DNA of 64,000 bases, taken from contig NZ_JAASRW010000012.1 of the NCBI RefSeq assembly GCF_011761355.1, positions 88,132-152,131 on the forward strand, read 5' to 3'. The notes below the pieces were generated by a model that saw only the letters and a program-made list of their open reading frames with translations, made no database searches and had not been told where the DNA came from. Positions within the stretch are counted from its first letter, which is position 1, and each line of letters starts with the position of its first letter. Positions 43,803 through 51,832 of this stretch are shown in pieces. The position numbers were made by a program, and so were the translations under genes. This DNA comes from Paenibacillus lupini (GTDB lineage: Bacteria > Bacillota > Bacilli > Paenibacillales > Paenibacillaceae).

Positions 43803-44516
43803 ATGAACAGAAGGAGAAATGCAGGTATTGGCTTGCTCGCCGCCTTGCTGTCAGGTTTGCTGGTGTATGGATTGTTTCAACTGCAGAAGCTGCAGGTTAC
43901 CCGGCAAGAAACAGTAGAAGTTGTGATTACGAAGCAGTTTGTCGAAGCAGGCAAGCGGCTGACGGAAGAGGATGTCGCATATAAGCGTATCCCCCGTGAA
44001 GGTTATGAGAAGGAAATGCTTGTTGATTTGAAGCAGGCGGTAGGGATGGATACGGTTATCCCGCTTGGGAGCAATGAGCCCATTCTAGGTTGGAAAATTG
44101 ACCGCTATCATCTGCTGCCGGCAGACTCGGAGGCGACTTTTCAAATTCCGCGAGACTATATACGTTCCATTTCCAATGGCATCCGGGCAGGAGATAAAGT
44201 TACCCTGTATCTCTCGGGCGAGAATGAGCCCTCAAGGAGAATCTTTGATTCTCTTGTAACCGTAGCCTCGGTCAAATCCTCCAGTAACGTTGAGATCGAC
44301 AATATGAAGGATCCTAATTTGCTGTCCTTAGCGGAAGGCGATAAAGAACGAATGTATGCGTCAAGACGCGATGCGAATGGCATGATTGAATATATTAATT
44401 TGAATTTGACAGAGCAGCAGTGGCTGCAGATCGACAGCTATTGTAAGGACGGCCTTCACAAACTGGTTATCGCTTACAGTCCGGAATCATTGCAGCTTGA
44501 AGAGGAGGATCGTTAG
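43803..44516 (+). CDS. SAF-domain pilus-assembly protein, CpaB/RcpC-like
   Basis: The 237-residue protein has one N-terminal membrane segment (about 8-27) and a SAF domain as found in CpaB/FlgA proteins (VEVVITKQFVEAGKRLTEEDVAYKRIP, VGMDTVIPLGSNEPI), then an all-beta C-terminal part. In Tad systems CpaB is an envelope assembly factor. It is the first gene of a nine-gene operon transcribed to 49928; the stop overlaps the next start by one base. Confidence 0.8.
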   Translation: MNRRRNAGIGLLAALLSGLLVYGLFQLQKLQVTRQETVEVVITKQFVEAGKRLTEEDVAYKRIPREGYEKEMLVDLKQAVGMDTVIPLGSNEPILGWKIDRYHLLPADSEATFQIPRDYIRSISNGIRAGDKVTLYLSGENEPSRRIFDSLVTVASVKSSSNVEIDNMKDPNLLSLAEGDKERMYASRRDANGMIEYINLNLTEQQWLQIDSYCKDGLHKLVIAYSPESLQLEEEDR

Positions 44517-45364
44517 TGAACGCAACATCGGCACCGCTCATCACATTTGTAGGGACAACGCCGAATATAGGCACAACCGCTGCAGCATTTGCCGCTGCCT
44601 TCCGAATCGCGGAAGCAAGCGGGAGGCAGGTTGGCTACTTATGTATGCATTTGAAAAGCGCGAAGCTTCATCGATACTTAGGTATCACTGAGCCAGCTAT
44701 TACGCTGGACAAGCTGCGGCCGGAGCTGCAATCCGGCTCCTTAACACCAGAGAAGCTGATACGCGCGGTACAACCGGTAAGAGGGATGCCGAATTTGCAT
44801 GTATTATTCGGTAATCTGATGAGGGATCAAGCGGAATTTTATTCGCCTGAGGAGATGGAGCATTTGCTCCGGGTTGCGGAGCAGACCTTCTCTATCGTCA
44901 TTATCGATGTTGGAGCGTATTGGGATAATGCCGCTACCATATGCGCTATAAGGGAAGCGGGTACACGGATCGTGGTAACGACCGATGCCTTGTCTCATTT
45001 TCAAGAGGATGGTAAGCGTTGGATTTCGCAAATTTCACCGTTATTCGGAATAGCAACAGAGCAGTACGACACGGTTGTTATATACTCGCCATGGAGCACA
45101 GGAGGCTATCGCATGAAAGAGATTTGCAAAGAAATGGGCACATCAAAACTCGGAGAATTAAAGTTTGGTCATAATTTTTACGCACAGCTCGACAGCGGGC
45201 ATTATGGACAATGGCTGAAGGAGGATCCGGCTGGCAAGCTTGCTATGCAGGAGAGTGTAGAACAGCTGATGGACCGGCATCATATACGCAGAATTACGCC
45301 AACAATAGCCGTTCAGCCTTGGTATCGTAAGCTGCTCACCCATCGAAATGGGGTAGGGTCTTGA
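44516..45364 (+). CDS. TadZ/CpaE-like MinD-family protein with degenerate Walker A
   Basis: The 282-residue protein is a MinD/ParA-type fold by its layout: an N-terminal strand and loop (LITFVGTTPNIGTTAAAFAAAFRIAEASGRQVGYLCM) and the Walker B-like strand FSIVIIDVGAYWDN. In ATPases of this family the loop reads KGGxGKT; here the lysines are missing (TPNIGTT), so ATP hydrolysis is doubtful. TadZ proteins with a degenerate loop are known as polar localisation factors. GTG at 44516 overlaps the previous stop by one base, and the end overlaps tadA. Confidence 0.75.
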   Translation: MNATSAPLITFVGTTPNIGTTAAAFAAAFRIAEASGRQVGYLCMHLKSAKLHRYLGITEPAITLDKLRPELQSGSLTPEKLIRAVQPVRGMPNLHVLFGNLMRDQAEFYSPEEMEHLLRVAEQTFSIVIIDVGAYWDNAATICAIREAGTRIVVTTDALSHFQEDGKRWISQISPLFGIATEQYDTVVIYSPWSTGGYRMKEICKEMGTSKLGELKFGHNFYAQLDSGHYGQWLKEDPAGKLAMQESVEQLMDRHHIRRITPTIAVQPWYRKLLTHRNGVGS

Positions 45365-46728
45365 GTACAAGCGGAAGCAAATTTTCTCCTTCCGATTATT
45401 CCGCCCGGCTGCGGCTGGACCAATCTTCTTCTGATCCGCTGGAACGAGGAGATATGGCAAGCCGCGGAGCTGACTTTGGACGGCTGGCCGACGAGATTAG
45501 ATCCTATCTAGCGGCTCCAAGGGGGTTAACAGAAGAGGAGCGGCGGCAGTACAACGAGACCTTGAACCGGGCGGTGCTCGGTTTTGCATCAGAGCGGGAG
45601 CAGGTTTTAGCGATTATAGCCGACAGGTTAATTCGTCTCCGTATTCATCAGCTAGATGGTTACAAGCATCCGTATGCAACTCTTGCTGAAGCTTTGTTTG
45701 CGGAAGTTATCGGTTTAAATGTTCTGGAGCTTGTTCTTGCAAACAAGGATGGATTGGAAGAAATCCAGGTTGTAGGCTCCCAAATCTATGAGGTGCGTGA
45801 CGGTCAAACCATTGGTTCTGCTTATCGCTTCGATCATGAACGGGATGTAGAACGGATTCAGCAAAACCTTGTGCTTTACAATAATGACCGTATTAATCCG
45901 CGGAAACGGTGGGCGGAAGTGATGCTGCGAGATGGTTCGCGTGTGACGATGACGGGCTTTGGATTCACATCTAAGCCAACGCTCACGATTCGATTTTTTA
46001 CCGTCCGAAGCTTTAGTCTTCAGACGTTATGCACGGAGCCTTACCATACGATGAGCCTGCCGATGAAGGACATGCTTATGGATGTGTTAGATGCTCGCTT
46101 TAATCTCGTAATTATCGGCCCGACGAACTCAGGCAAGACGCATCTCATGAAGGCGCTTATTGCCGAGCTGCCGGATGAGGAACGGATCATTACAATAGAA
46201 GGACGTTTCGAGATGATGCTGGGACGGGATTTTCCAAATAAAAATACGGTCGAATATGAGGCAGATGAGGATGATCTGCAGCATAGGGCGGAACAAGCCT
46301 TTAAGCTGGCGCTTCGCCAGTCCCCTCAGCGTATCGTACACGCGGAGATTCGTGATATGGATGCGAATATATACGTGCGGGCATGCACAAGGGGGCATTC
46401 CGGCAGTATGACAACGGTACATGCCAATACGCTTGAGGATGTTCCTGAGGCGATCACAGATATGTGCATGTTAGACGGCCGCGGCATGAATCCAGAACGG
46501 TTGACGAAGAGAATCACCGAGTACGTCACGCAAATTGGTATTGAGATGCGTTATCTTGGCGGCAGAAGGGTGATTGCCCGGATCGGTGAACTGGGCTGGT
46601 CGAGCAATGAAGTTATTGTCAGGGATTGGGCGCGATTTGATGAGGGGAGCGGGCAGTGGATTTATCCGCAGCAGCCTTCTTTGAAAGCGATGGCACGTCT
46701 GAAGAGAGGGGCTGGCGTTATTGATTAA
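45361..46728 (+). CDS. tadA: TadA/CpaF secretion ATPase
   Basis: The 455-residue protein is the hexameric secretion ATPase of a Tad system (type IV secretion ATPase family, PulE/VirB11-like). It has Walker A IIGPTNSGKTHLMKAL (about residues 252-267), an acidic box, the His box HAEIRDMDAN, and TRGHSGSMTTVHANTLEDV typical of CpaF. The TTG start overlaps the end of the TadZ-like gene by 4 bases and the stop overlaps the next gene by 8 bases. It powers assembly or secretion through the TadB/TadC platform. Confidence 0.93.
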   Translation: MSTSGSKFSPSDYSARLRLDQSSSDPLERGDMASRGADFGRLADEIRSYLAAPRGLTEEERRQYNETLNRAVLGFASEREQVLAIIADRLIRLRIHQLDGYKHPYATLAEALFAEVIGLNVLELVLANKDGLEEIQVVGSQIYEVRDGQTIGSAYRFDHERDVERIQQNLVLYNNDRINPRKRWAEVMLRDGSRVTMTGFGFTSKPTLTIRFFTVRSFSLQTLCTEPYHTMSLPMKDMLMDVLDARFNLVIIGPTNSGKTHLMKALIAELPDEERIITIEGRFEMMLGRDFPNKNTVEYEADEDDLQHRAEQAFKLALRQSPQRIVHAEIRDMDANIYVRACTRGHSGSMTTVHANTLEDVPEAITDMCMLDGRGMNPERLTKRITEYVTQIGIEMRYLGGRRVIARIGELGWSSNEVIVRDWARFDEGSGQWIYPQQPSLKAMARLKRGAGVID

Positions 46729-47656
46729 GCTCTCAATCGCCGCAGCCGGATTATTATTATTCAGCTTGTTATTTATTGCAGTATTCAACGCTTTGCTTGC
46801 ATGGACAGATAATCAAGCCCGAAGGGACAGGCTTTCTTATCCCGTCAGGAATCGGCTAAGCTATCGGTTTACAGAGAGACTGAAGCGGTTCGAGAGAGTG
46901 TATCGTCATATATCAGAGCTGCTTGAAACGCTGCAGCTTAAGCTGAAGCCATCCGGACTGATCGTGGGTTCGATACTCCTTCTGCTTGCTGGGGTTACAT
47001 TAGGCGGATTTTTCTTTCAGAGCATTAAAGGAACTTTGGTGTTTGGCGTTGTTGTTGGCTGTCTGCCATACACCATTTTGCGGGCGATACTCGTTCAAAG
47101 GCAAATGCAGCTGCAGATGGATTTTTTACCGGCCATCGAACTGTTCTATCAATGTTATCTTGTGACAGGCGGCAGACAGGTGAGAGGCGCGCTTCAGCGA
47201 ACCGTGGAAGAACGGAGGCTGCTTGGACCGATGCAGTCCGTGTTTGAACAGCTGTACCGCAACTTATCGGTGCGTGGTGATGATGATGCGAGTCTGCGAA
47301 TTTTTGCTGGTGCACTAGGTCATGTCTGGGGAGATTATTTCATTAATATTATGCGGGTGGCCTTATCTGAAGGCTCGCCAATAGCGGAGAGCTTGAAGGA
47401 ATTACTGATTGATATGCGCAAGGCAAGGCGGGCGAATGAACAGGAACGCAACAAATTGCTTGAAATTCGAATTGCCAATTTTACGCCTATCCTTTTTCTA
47501 GCCTTTTATATCGGTATTAATGTCCGTTACAACAGAGAGAATTCCTATTACTACTACCTGATCGATCCGCAAGGCAGAGATATGCTGCTGAATGCTGTTG
47601 TTCTTATTTTTGCCTCCTTTTTAATGGGGCTTTGGCTGTCGCGCAAAAAGATGTAG
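46721..47656 (+). CDS. tadB: TadB-like inner-membrane platform protein
   Basis: The 311-residue protein belongs to the type II/IV secretion F-type (GspF/TadB) platform proteins. It has an N-terminal membrane segment, paired segments at about 85-125, a T2SSF domain (LPAIELFYQCYLVTGGRQVRGALQRTV, LGHVWGDYFINIMRVALSEGSPI) and two C-terminal segments. It starts at TTG inside the end of tadA. The stop codon lies one base into the tandem hairpin repeat that precedes tadC. Confidence 0.87.
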   Translation: MIKLSIAAAGLLLFSLLFIAVFNALLAWTDNQARRDRLSYPVRNRLSYRFTERLKRFERVYRHISELLETLQLKLKPSGLIVGSILLLLAGVTLGGFFFQSIKGTLVFGVVVGCLPYTILRAILVQRQMQLQMDFLPAIELFYQCYLVTGGRQVRGALQRTVEERRLLGPMQSVFEQLYRNLSVRGDDDASLRIFAGALGHVWGDYFINIMRVALSEGSPIAESLKELLIDMRKARRANEQERNKLLEIRIANFTPILFLAFYIGINVRYNRENSYYYYLIDPQGRDMLLNAVVLIFASFLMGLWLSRKKM

Positions 47657-47739
47657 AGCTAACGCTTACGAAGCAAGAATTGCTCCGCAATTCTTTTGAG
47701 CTAATGCTTTCGAAGCAAGAATTGCTTCACAATTCTTTT
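47656..47739 (+). repeat. Two tandem 42-bp units, each with an 8-bp hairpin and T run
   Basis: Units 47656-47697 and 47698-47739 match except at a few bases. Each holds AAGAATTG / CAATTCTT with a short loop followed by TT. They lie between tadB and the ribosome site of tadC (AGGAGGG at 47740). They may act as transcription attenuators or RNA processing sites. The same unit is probably spread through the genome; that is not visible here. Confidence 0.9.
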
Positions 47740-47751
47740 AGGAGGGCAGAA

Positions 47752-48624
47752 ATGGATTTGGAAATAGCGATACATCTTCTTATCTTGGCGGGAGAATTTA
47801 TATTTGGTTTTATTGGTGCTTATATGATCCTTCGGTCATTGCCGAGAAGACGGCCAAGATGGTTCCATCTCGAATCGCTGGATTGGAGAACGAACGAGAT
47901 GCCGGATAAGTGGCTTAAGCGGCTTCGTTTATCTCGGGAACAAGAATCGTATATCAAACGTGCATCCCTGCTTGCAGGCTGTGGGATTACGGCAGATGCT
48001 GCTTGGTATACAGCGGTTAGAAGGGGGCTGTTGATTCTCCTGCCTGCATTCGCGGCAGTATACGCAGCGCTTCGCATTCAGCAGGGAGCATGGCTTTTCT
48101 ATACGTTTCTCTTGGTGGTATTTATTCTCCTCTACTGGGATTTGCCCTGGCTGCGCTCTATAAGACGGGTTCGTGCTCAGCGGATCACGAAGGAAATTTA
48201 TCTCATCAGCAATCAACTGCTTTATCTATCGGAATCGACTCTCCATATTCATTCGAAGCTGACGCGCTGCGTCCCTTTCACCCGGACTTTGCGTGGGGAT
48301 CTGCAGCGATTACTCGCAGAATGGTACCACGATGCGGAACAGGCACTTCGACGGTTTAAGCATCGGATTGGAACGGATGATGGCATGAGCTTTGTGGAAA
48401 CGATTGATTCCCTACGTCTGCATGAGAGCCCGGAATATTACAGACTTCTTCGCGAGCGGATTCAAGATTACAAAGAGAAGATTGAGCTTGCCAAAGAAAG
48501 CCGCAAAGAGTCTACCTCATACTTCTTATTTGTAATAGCAGGAATCCCGATCCTGTACACCTTTCAGATTTTTATTTATCCATGGGTGCAGGAGGGGCGT
48601 AAGTTATTCGAATCTTTGGGCTGA
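47752..48624 (+). CDS. tadC: TadC-like inner-membrane platform protein
   Basis: The 290-residue protein pairs with the TadB-like protein. It has an N-terminal membrane segment, two central segments (about 75-125), a T2SSF-like region and a C-terminal segment (YFLFVIAGIPILYTFQIFIYPWV). ATG at 47752 follows AGGAGGG by 5 bases. An in-frame opening from 47632 would run through the tandem hairpin repeat and is rejected. The similarity is to the TadC/GspF group only by layout. Confidence 0.82.
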   Translation: MDLEIAIHLLILAGEFIFGFIGAYMILRSLPRRRPRWFHLESLDWRTNEMPDKWLKRLRLSREQESYIKRASLLAGCGITADAAWYTAVRRGLLILLPAFAAVYAALRIQQGAWLFYTFLLVVFILLYWDLPWLRSIRRVRAQRITKEIYLISNQLLYLSESTLHIHSKLTRCVPFTRTLRGDLQRLLAEWYHDAEQALRRFKHRIGTDDGMSFVETIDSLRLHESPEYYRLLRERIQDYKEKIELAKESRKESTSYFLFVIAGIPILYTFQIFIYPWVQEGRKLFESLG

Positions 48625-48674
48625 TTCATAGCTTGGTTTTCAAAGAGAAAACTCTACAAGGGAGGTGAATAAAG

Positions 48675-48836
48675 ATGCGCAATATTTTAATGACCGTCAT
48701 GCTGCTTGTTGTCGTTATCGTTTTGTTTAACAACATTATTGCGGATAACACAACAGGAACAAGCAAGCAGATCCAAACACAAGGCAGCTCGGCTAATACG
48801 AAGATTGGTTCCATGTTAAGCTCTGGCTCAAATTAA
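48675..48836 (+). CDS. Small pilin-like protein, 53 residues
   Basis: A reading frame from ATG 48675 to TAA 48836, with GGAGGTGAATAAAG before it, codes for a 53-residue protein with one hydrophobic helix at its very start (MRNILMTVMLLVVVIVLFNNII) and a polar Ser/Thr/Gln-rich tail. In Tad loci this position is taken by Flp pilins or pseudopilins. It lacks the usual charged leader and the G-x4-E cleavage motif, so processing by a prepilin peptidase is doubtful. No known family is claimed. Confidence 0.8.
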   Translation: MRNILMTVMLLVVVIVLFNNIIADNTTGTSKQIQTQGSSANTKIGSMLSSGSN

Positions 48837-48848
48837 GGAGGAGCAGCA

Positions 48849-48995
48849 TTGAGAAGTTTACTTATATCGATGCTGCTTCTAGTGACCGTTATTCTGCTGT
48901 ACACAGGTATTACCGGCGGCGATGACGGTACGAAGCGGCAAGTGGAGCGTTCCGGATCAGCTATCGGCGCCTATATCCGGCAGATGAGCCCATGA
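48849..48995 (+). CDS. Small pilin-like protein, 48 residues
   Basis: A TTG at 48849 with AAGGAGGAG upstream opens a 48-residue frame (MRSLLISMLLLVTVILLYTG then a charged tail, ending QMSP) that stops at 48995 and overlaps the next start by 4 bases (ATGA). It has the same layout as its 53-residue neighbour: an N-terminal membrane helix and a short hydrophilic tail. The coupling and strong ribosome site argue that it is real. Confidence 0.78.
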   Translation: MRSLLISMLLLVTVILLYTGITGGDDGTKRQVERSGSAIGAYIRQMSP

Positions 48996-49417
48996 GAAAT
49001 ATATTAGTGTTTGTGCTCTTTGCTGCCATGGTGTGCTGGATGATGTTTTCTCCTATCTATAAACATGTACTAATCGCAAGACAGGCGGTGCTTCAGCAAG
49101 AGACCGATTATTTGCTGGAGGTTGGTGCAAGCGGGAGTTACGGCTATATTGATGCAGCGATGATGGAGCAGTCAAGAGAACGGCTGGAAGCATTTGGGGT
49201 GCAGCCTGAATTGGTCGATTTTGAGGTGACCGCCGATAACGGACTTATGGCGACAGATGCAGCCTCCCCACTGCCGCGCGGAACGGGGATCATGCTAAGT
49301 ATGAGTTATCCTTACGAGGATTTGTTCCAGATCGATCGGTTAATCGGACTAACTCCACCGCCTCCCGGCAGTCGTATGAGGACGTTTGGGATGAAGATGA
49401 GCGAGTTCATGCCATAA
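48992..49417 (+). CDS. TadE-like pilin-like membrane protein
   Basis: The 141-residue protein has an N-terminal hydrophobic helix (MRNILVFVLFAAMVCWMMF) and an extracellular domain. The stretch RQAVLQQETDYLLEVGASGSYG is like the amphipathic helix of TadE/F minor pilins, which often begins with an aromatic or charged residue after the membrane helix. It lacks a cleavable leader. The start overlaps the previous gene's stop. Its role is inferred only from its place in the operon. Confidence 0.8.
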   Translation: MRNILVFVLFAAMVCWMMFSPIYKHVLIARQAVLQQETDYLLEVGASGSYGYIDAAMMEQSRERLEAFGVQPELVDFEVTADNGLMATDAASPLPRGTGIMLSMSYPYEDLFQIDRLIGLTPPPPGSRMRTFGMKMSEFMP

Positions 49418-49442
49418 GCATAAGCAAAGTCGAGGAGAGACC

Positions 49443-49928
49443 ATGTATAAGCTGATGTTAATCGTATTAATGATGACCGTATGGGTATCCATACATTTTC
49501 TGCAGACAGATGAGGAAATGGCGATGAAGCTTCTTTATCAAGGGAAGCATGCCCTGAACCGCGCCGCTCATGCTGCTTCCCAGCAGCTTGACTCAGAAGC
49601 ATTGGCGGAAGGGATTTTGCGAATAGATCCTGATGCAGCGGAAACGGCTGCGGCTTCTTATTTGCAGGCAAATCTGCAGTTAGATGCGGACGGGAATCCA
49701 TTGCCAAACTCGCCTGTTCGGGAGCGGGTGAATGTGCTCGTATTTGAAATCATTAATAACGATCATACCTTTCCTTATACGTACCGGAATGAGCAATACG
49801 ATTATGAAGCGACCCTGCAAAAGCCTGGAGTTGTCCTTATCATACATGTCGTTTATCCGCGGGCATTTACAATGCTGGGACCAATTGAATGGGATATTAA
49901 AGGCGTATCGGAGCTGACGGTAAGGTAG
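49443..49928 (+). CDS. Pilin-like membrane protein, last gene of the Tad-like operon
   Basis: The 161-residue protein again starts directly with a membrane helix (MYKLMLIVLMMTVWVSIHFL) followed by an amphipathic helix KHALNRAAHAASQQLD, a feature of TadE-like proteins, and a beta-rich domain with NVLVFEIINN and PGVVLIIHVVYPRAFTMLG. GAGGAGA precedes the ATG. It closes the operon; a weak hairpin AAGCA/TGCTT with T run lies about 40 bases downstream. Confidence 0.8.
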   Translation: MYKLMLIVLMMTVWVSIHFLQTDEEMAMKLLYQGKHALNRAAHAASQQLDSEALAEGILRIDPDAAETAAASYLQANLQLDADGNPLPNSPVRERVNVLVFEIINNDHTFPYTYRNEQYDYEATLQKPGVVLIIHVVYPRAFTMLGPIEWDIKGVSELTVR

Positions 49929-50033
49929 CGAAAGCGTACGTATTATGAATAATCACAGAGAGCTGAAGCATCGCTGCTTTTTATCATTATTCATTTTAGG
50001 AGGAGGATACGGAACGAATCCTTTCGTTCCCTG

Positions 50034-50062
50034 TTGACGATTGACCATAAAATTGATGTAAT
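50034..50062 (+). promoter_or_regulatory. Promoter of the M24 peptidase gene
   Basis: TTGACG and TGTAAT are 17 bases apart, 36 bases before the ATG at 50099. A GGAACGAA/TTCGTTCC hairpin without T run lies just upstream (50011-50030). Confidence 0.6.
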
Positions 50063-50098
50063 AAAGGGGGAATATGGAAGTTAGGAGTTGGGCTTCGA

Positions 50099-51322
50099 AT
50101 GGATATAACAAAAGATATTTCTGAGGAAATAGTACGGGACCGCACGGACAAACTGCAGGAAGCGATGCGTGCTTCGGCGGTAGACGGGTTTCTTCTCACG
50201 CAAAATATAGATCTTTATTATTACACCGGCTCTATGCAAAGCGGATATGCCTTTTTTCCGTCGCATGGGGAACCGGTCTTCTTTGTGAAAAGAAGCGTTG
50301 AGCGTGCAAAGCTCGAAAGTGGCATTATGGTAAAGGAGCTGGGTGCATTCCGCATATTTGGCGAGACGCTGGCTAAGGCATTCCCGCATATCTTCAGTGG
50401 AACAGGCGGTAAGGTAAAAATCGCTGCAGACCTCGATGTACTTCCCGCACAAACCTATCTCAAGCTATCTGAGCTGTTACAAGCCTCCGGACCATGCGCA
50501 CTCGTTGACGGCTCGCCGATCATTCGACGGCAGCGAATGATCAAATCCCCCCTTGAGATCAGCAGGTTTGAAGCTGCTGCAATAACGGTAGACGAGGCAC
50601 TTAACGAAGCGCTGAATTTCTTGAAGCCAGGTGTAACAGAGCTGGAATGGATGGCACGTGTGGAGTATGAGCTGCGTATAAGAGGACATATCGGATTGAT
50701 GCGAATGCGCGGCTATAATCAAGAGATCGCGACAGGAATGTTTATTGCAGGTTCGGCTGCGGCTATCCCTACTTATTTCGATGGTCCCGCAGGAGGACTT
50801 GGTCTTGGAGCAGCTTCGCCGCAGAGTGTCAGCCGCAGGGCCATTGAGCGTAATGAACCGATCCTGATGGATATAGGATGTTGTATAGATGGCTATGTGA
50901 TTGATCAGACTCGGACAGCAGTAATTGGAGAACTGCCTGAGAAGCTTGTTCATGCCTATGAGGTTTCGGAAGCTATTATTAGAGAGGCCGAGAGGGGAAT
51001 GGTACCGGGTGCTATTTGCTCGGCGCTTTACGCGAAGTCGCTGGAACAGGCAGATGCAGAGGGGCTTTCCTCACATTTTATGGGCTTTGGCGCAGATCAG
51101 GCAAAATTTTTGGGTCATGGCATTGGACTTGAGATCGACGAATGGCCGGTGCTTGCGAAAGGCTTCGATATCCCGCTCGAAGCTGGGATGGTTATTGCTG
51201 TCGAGCCGAAATTCACTTTTCCTGGTGCTGGTGTTGTTGGCATTGAGAACAGTTATTTGATTACAGAAGGAAGCCCTCGAGCTTTAACGTTTACCAAAGA
51301 AGGATTAATCAAGTTGCCGTAA
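50099..51322 (+). CDS. M24-family metallopeptidase (Xaa-Pro dipeptidase-like)
   Basis: The 407-residue protein has an N-terminal creatinase-like domain (about 15-150) and an M24 pita-bread catalytic domain. The five metal ligands are visible: Asp in LMDIGCC, Asp in DQTRT, His in LGHGIGLEIDEWP, Glu in AVEPKF and Glu in GIENSYLI. It should cleave X-Pro peptides in the cytoplasm, though creatinase-type variants exist. The motif around the first Asp, CCIDGYVIDQTRT, has an unusual pair of Cys. No pathway partner is seen next to it. Confidence 0.9.
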   Translation: MDITKDISEEIVRDRTDKLQEAMRASAVDGFLLTQNIDLYYYTGSMQSGYAFFPSHGEPVFFVKRSVERAKLESGIMVKELGAFRIFGETLAKAFPHIFSGTGGKVKIAADLDVLPAQTYLKLSELLQASGPCALVDGSPIIRRQRMIKSPLEISRFEAAAITVDEALNEALNFLKPGVTELEWMARVEYELRIRGHIGLMRMRGYNQEIATGMFIAGSAAAIPTYFDGPAGGLGLGAASPQSVSRRAIERNEPILMDIGCCIDGYVIDQTRTAVIGELPEKLVHAYEVSEAIIREAERGMVPGAICSALYAKSLEQADAEGLSSHFMGFGADQAKFLGHGIGLEIDEWPVLAKGFDIPLEAGMVIAVEPKFTFPGAGVVGIENSYLITEGSPRALTFTKEGLIKLP

Positions 51323-51352
51323 GCATTTGGTAGACTGGGGAGGCTTCGTAAA

Positions 51353-51832
51353 ATGTATCGTGTACTATCCAAGAGACTGCATCGTGACTACATCACTGTA
51401 TATCGTATAAGCTCATTCTTTACGCATCTAGTGCTTTATCTTCTTGTTATTACTTATATTACGTTTGCAGCATGGAAGCATTGGACATTTATACCGGGTT
51501 ATATCGGGCTGGTTGTTGTCAGCTTGTCGGCCTTTTTATTTATTAGTCTGATCCCTCAAGTGAAATACCGTAGGTTCAAATATGAGCTGTTTGACGAGGA
51601 GCTAGAAATCCAGTCGGGGCTTATCATTATTCGTAATGTACTTGTCCCGATGGTACGTGTGCAGCATGTGGAGCTGGAGAGCGGGCCGCTTATGCGCCAA
51701 TATGATCTTGCAAGTGTGGCTGTAGTAACAGCTGCAACGACACATCGAATTAGCGGGCTCAAACAAAGTGAAGCACAGCGGTTGAAGAGACAAATCGGTA
51801 TGCTCGCGAAAGTAGATGATCCTGATGATTAA
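51353..51832 (+). CDS. ydbS: Bacterial PH-domain membrane protein, YdbS-like
   Basis: The 159-residue protein has two membrane segments (about 22-65) followed by a bacterial PH-like domain (YRRFKYELFDEELEIQSGLIIIRNVLVPMVRVQHVELESGPLMRQYDLASV), characteristic of YdbS. The next gene encodes a larger relative and overlaps it by 17 bases. In Bacillus the ydbS-ydbT pair belongs to the cell-envelope stress response and helps resist certain bacteriocins. The pair also lies near alr in Bacillus, in line with this window. Confidence 0.88.
   Translation: MYRVLSKRLHRDYITVYRISSFFTHLVLYLLVITYITFAAWKHWTFIPGYIGLVVVSLSAFLFISLIPQVKYRRFKYELFDEELEIQSGLIIIRNVLVPMVRVQHVELESGPLMRQYDLASVAVVTAATTHRISGLKQSEAQRLKRQIGMLAKVDDPDD

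Noticed and set aside
47632..47751. Upstream extension of tadC through the tandem hairpin repeat
   Set aside because: The frame is open, but AGGAGGG lies directly before ATG 47752, and the extension would only translate a repeat.
49990..50033. Strong ribosome-site-like AGGAGGAGG with no gene
   Set aside because: No start codon lies at a useful distance and the only nearby frame is about 16 codons.
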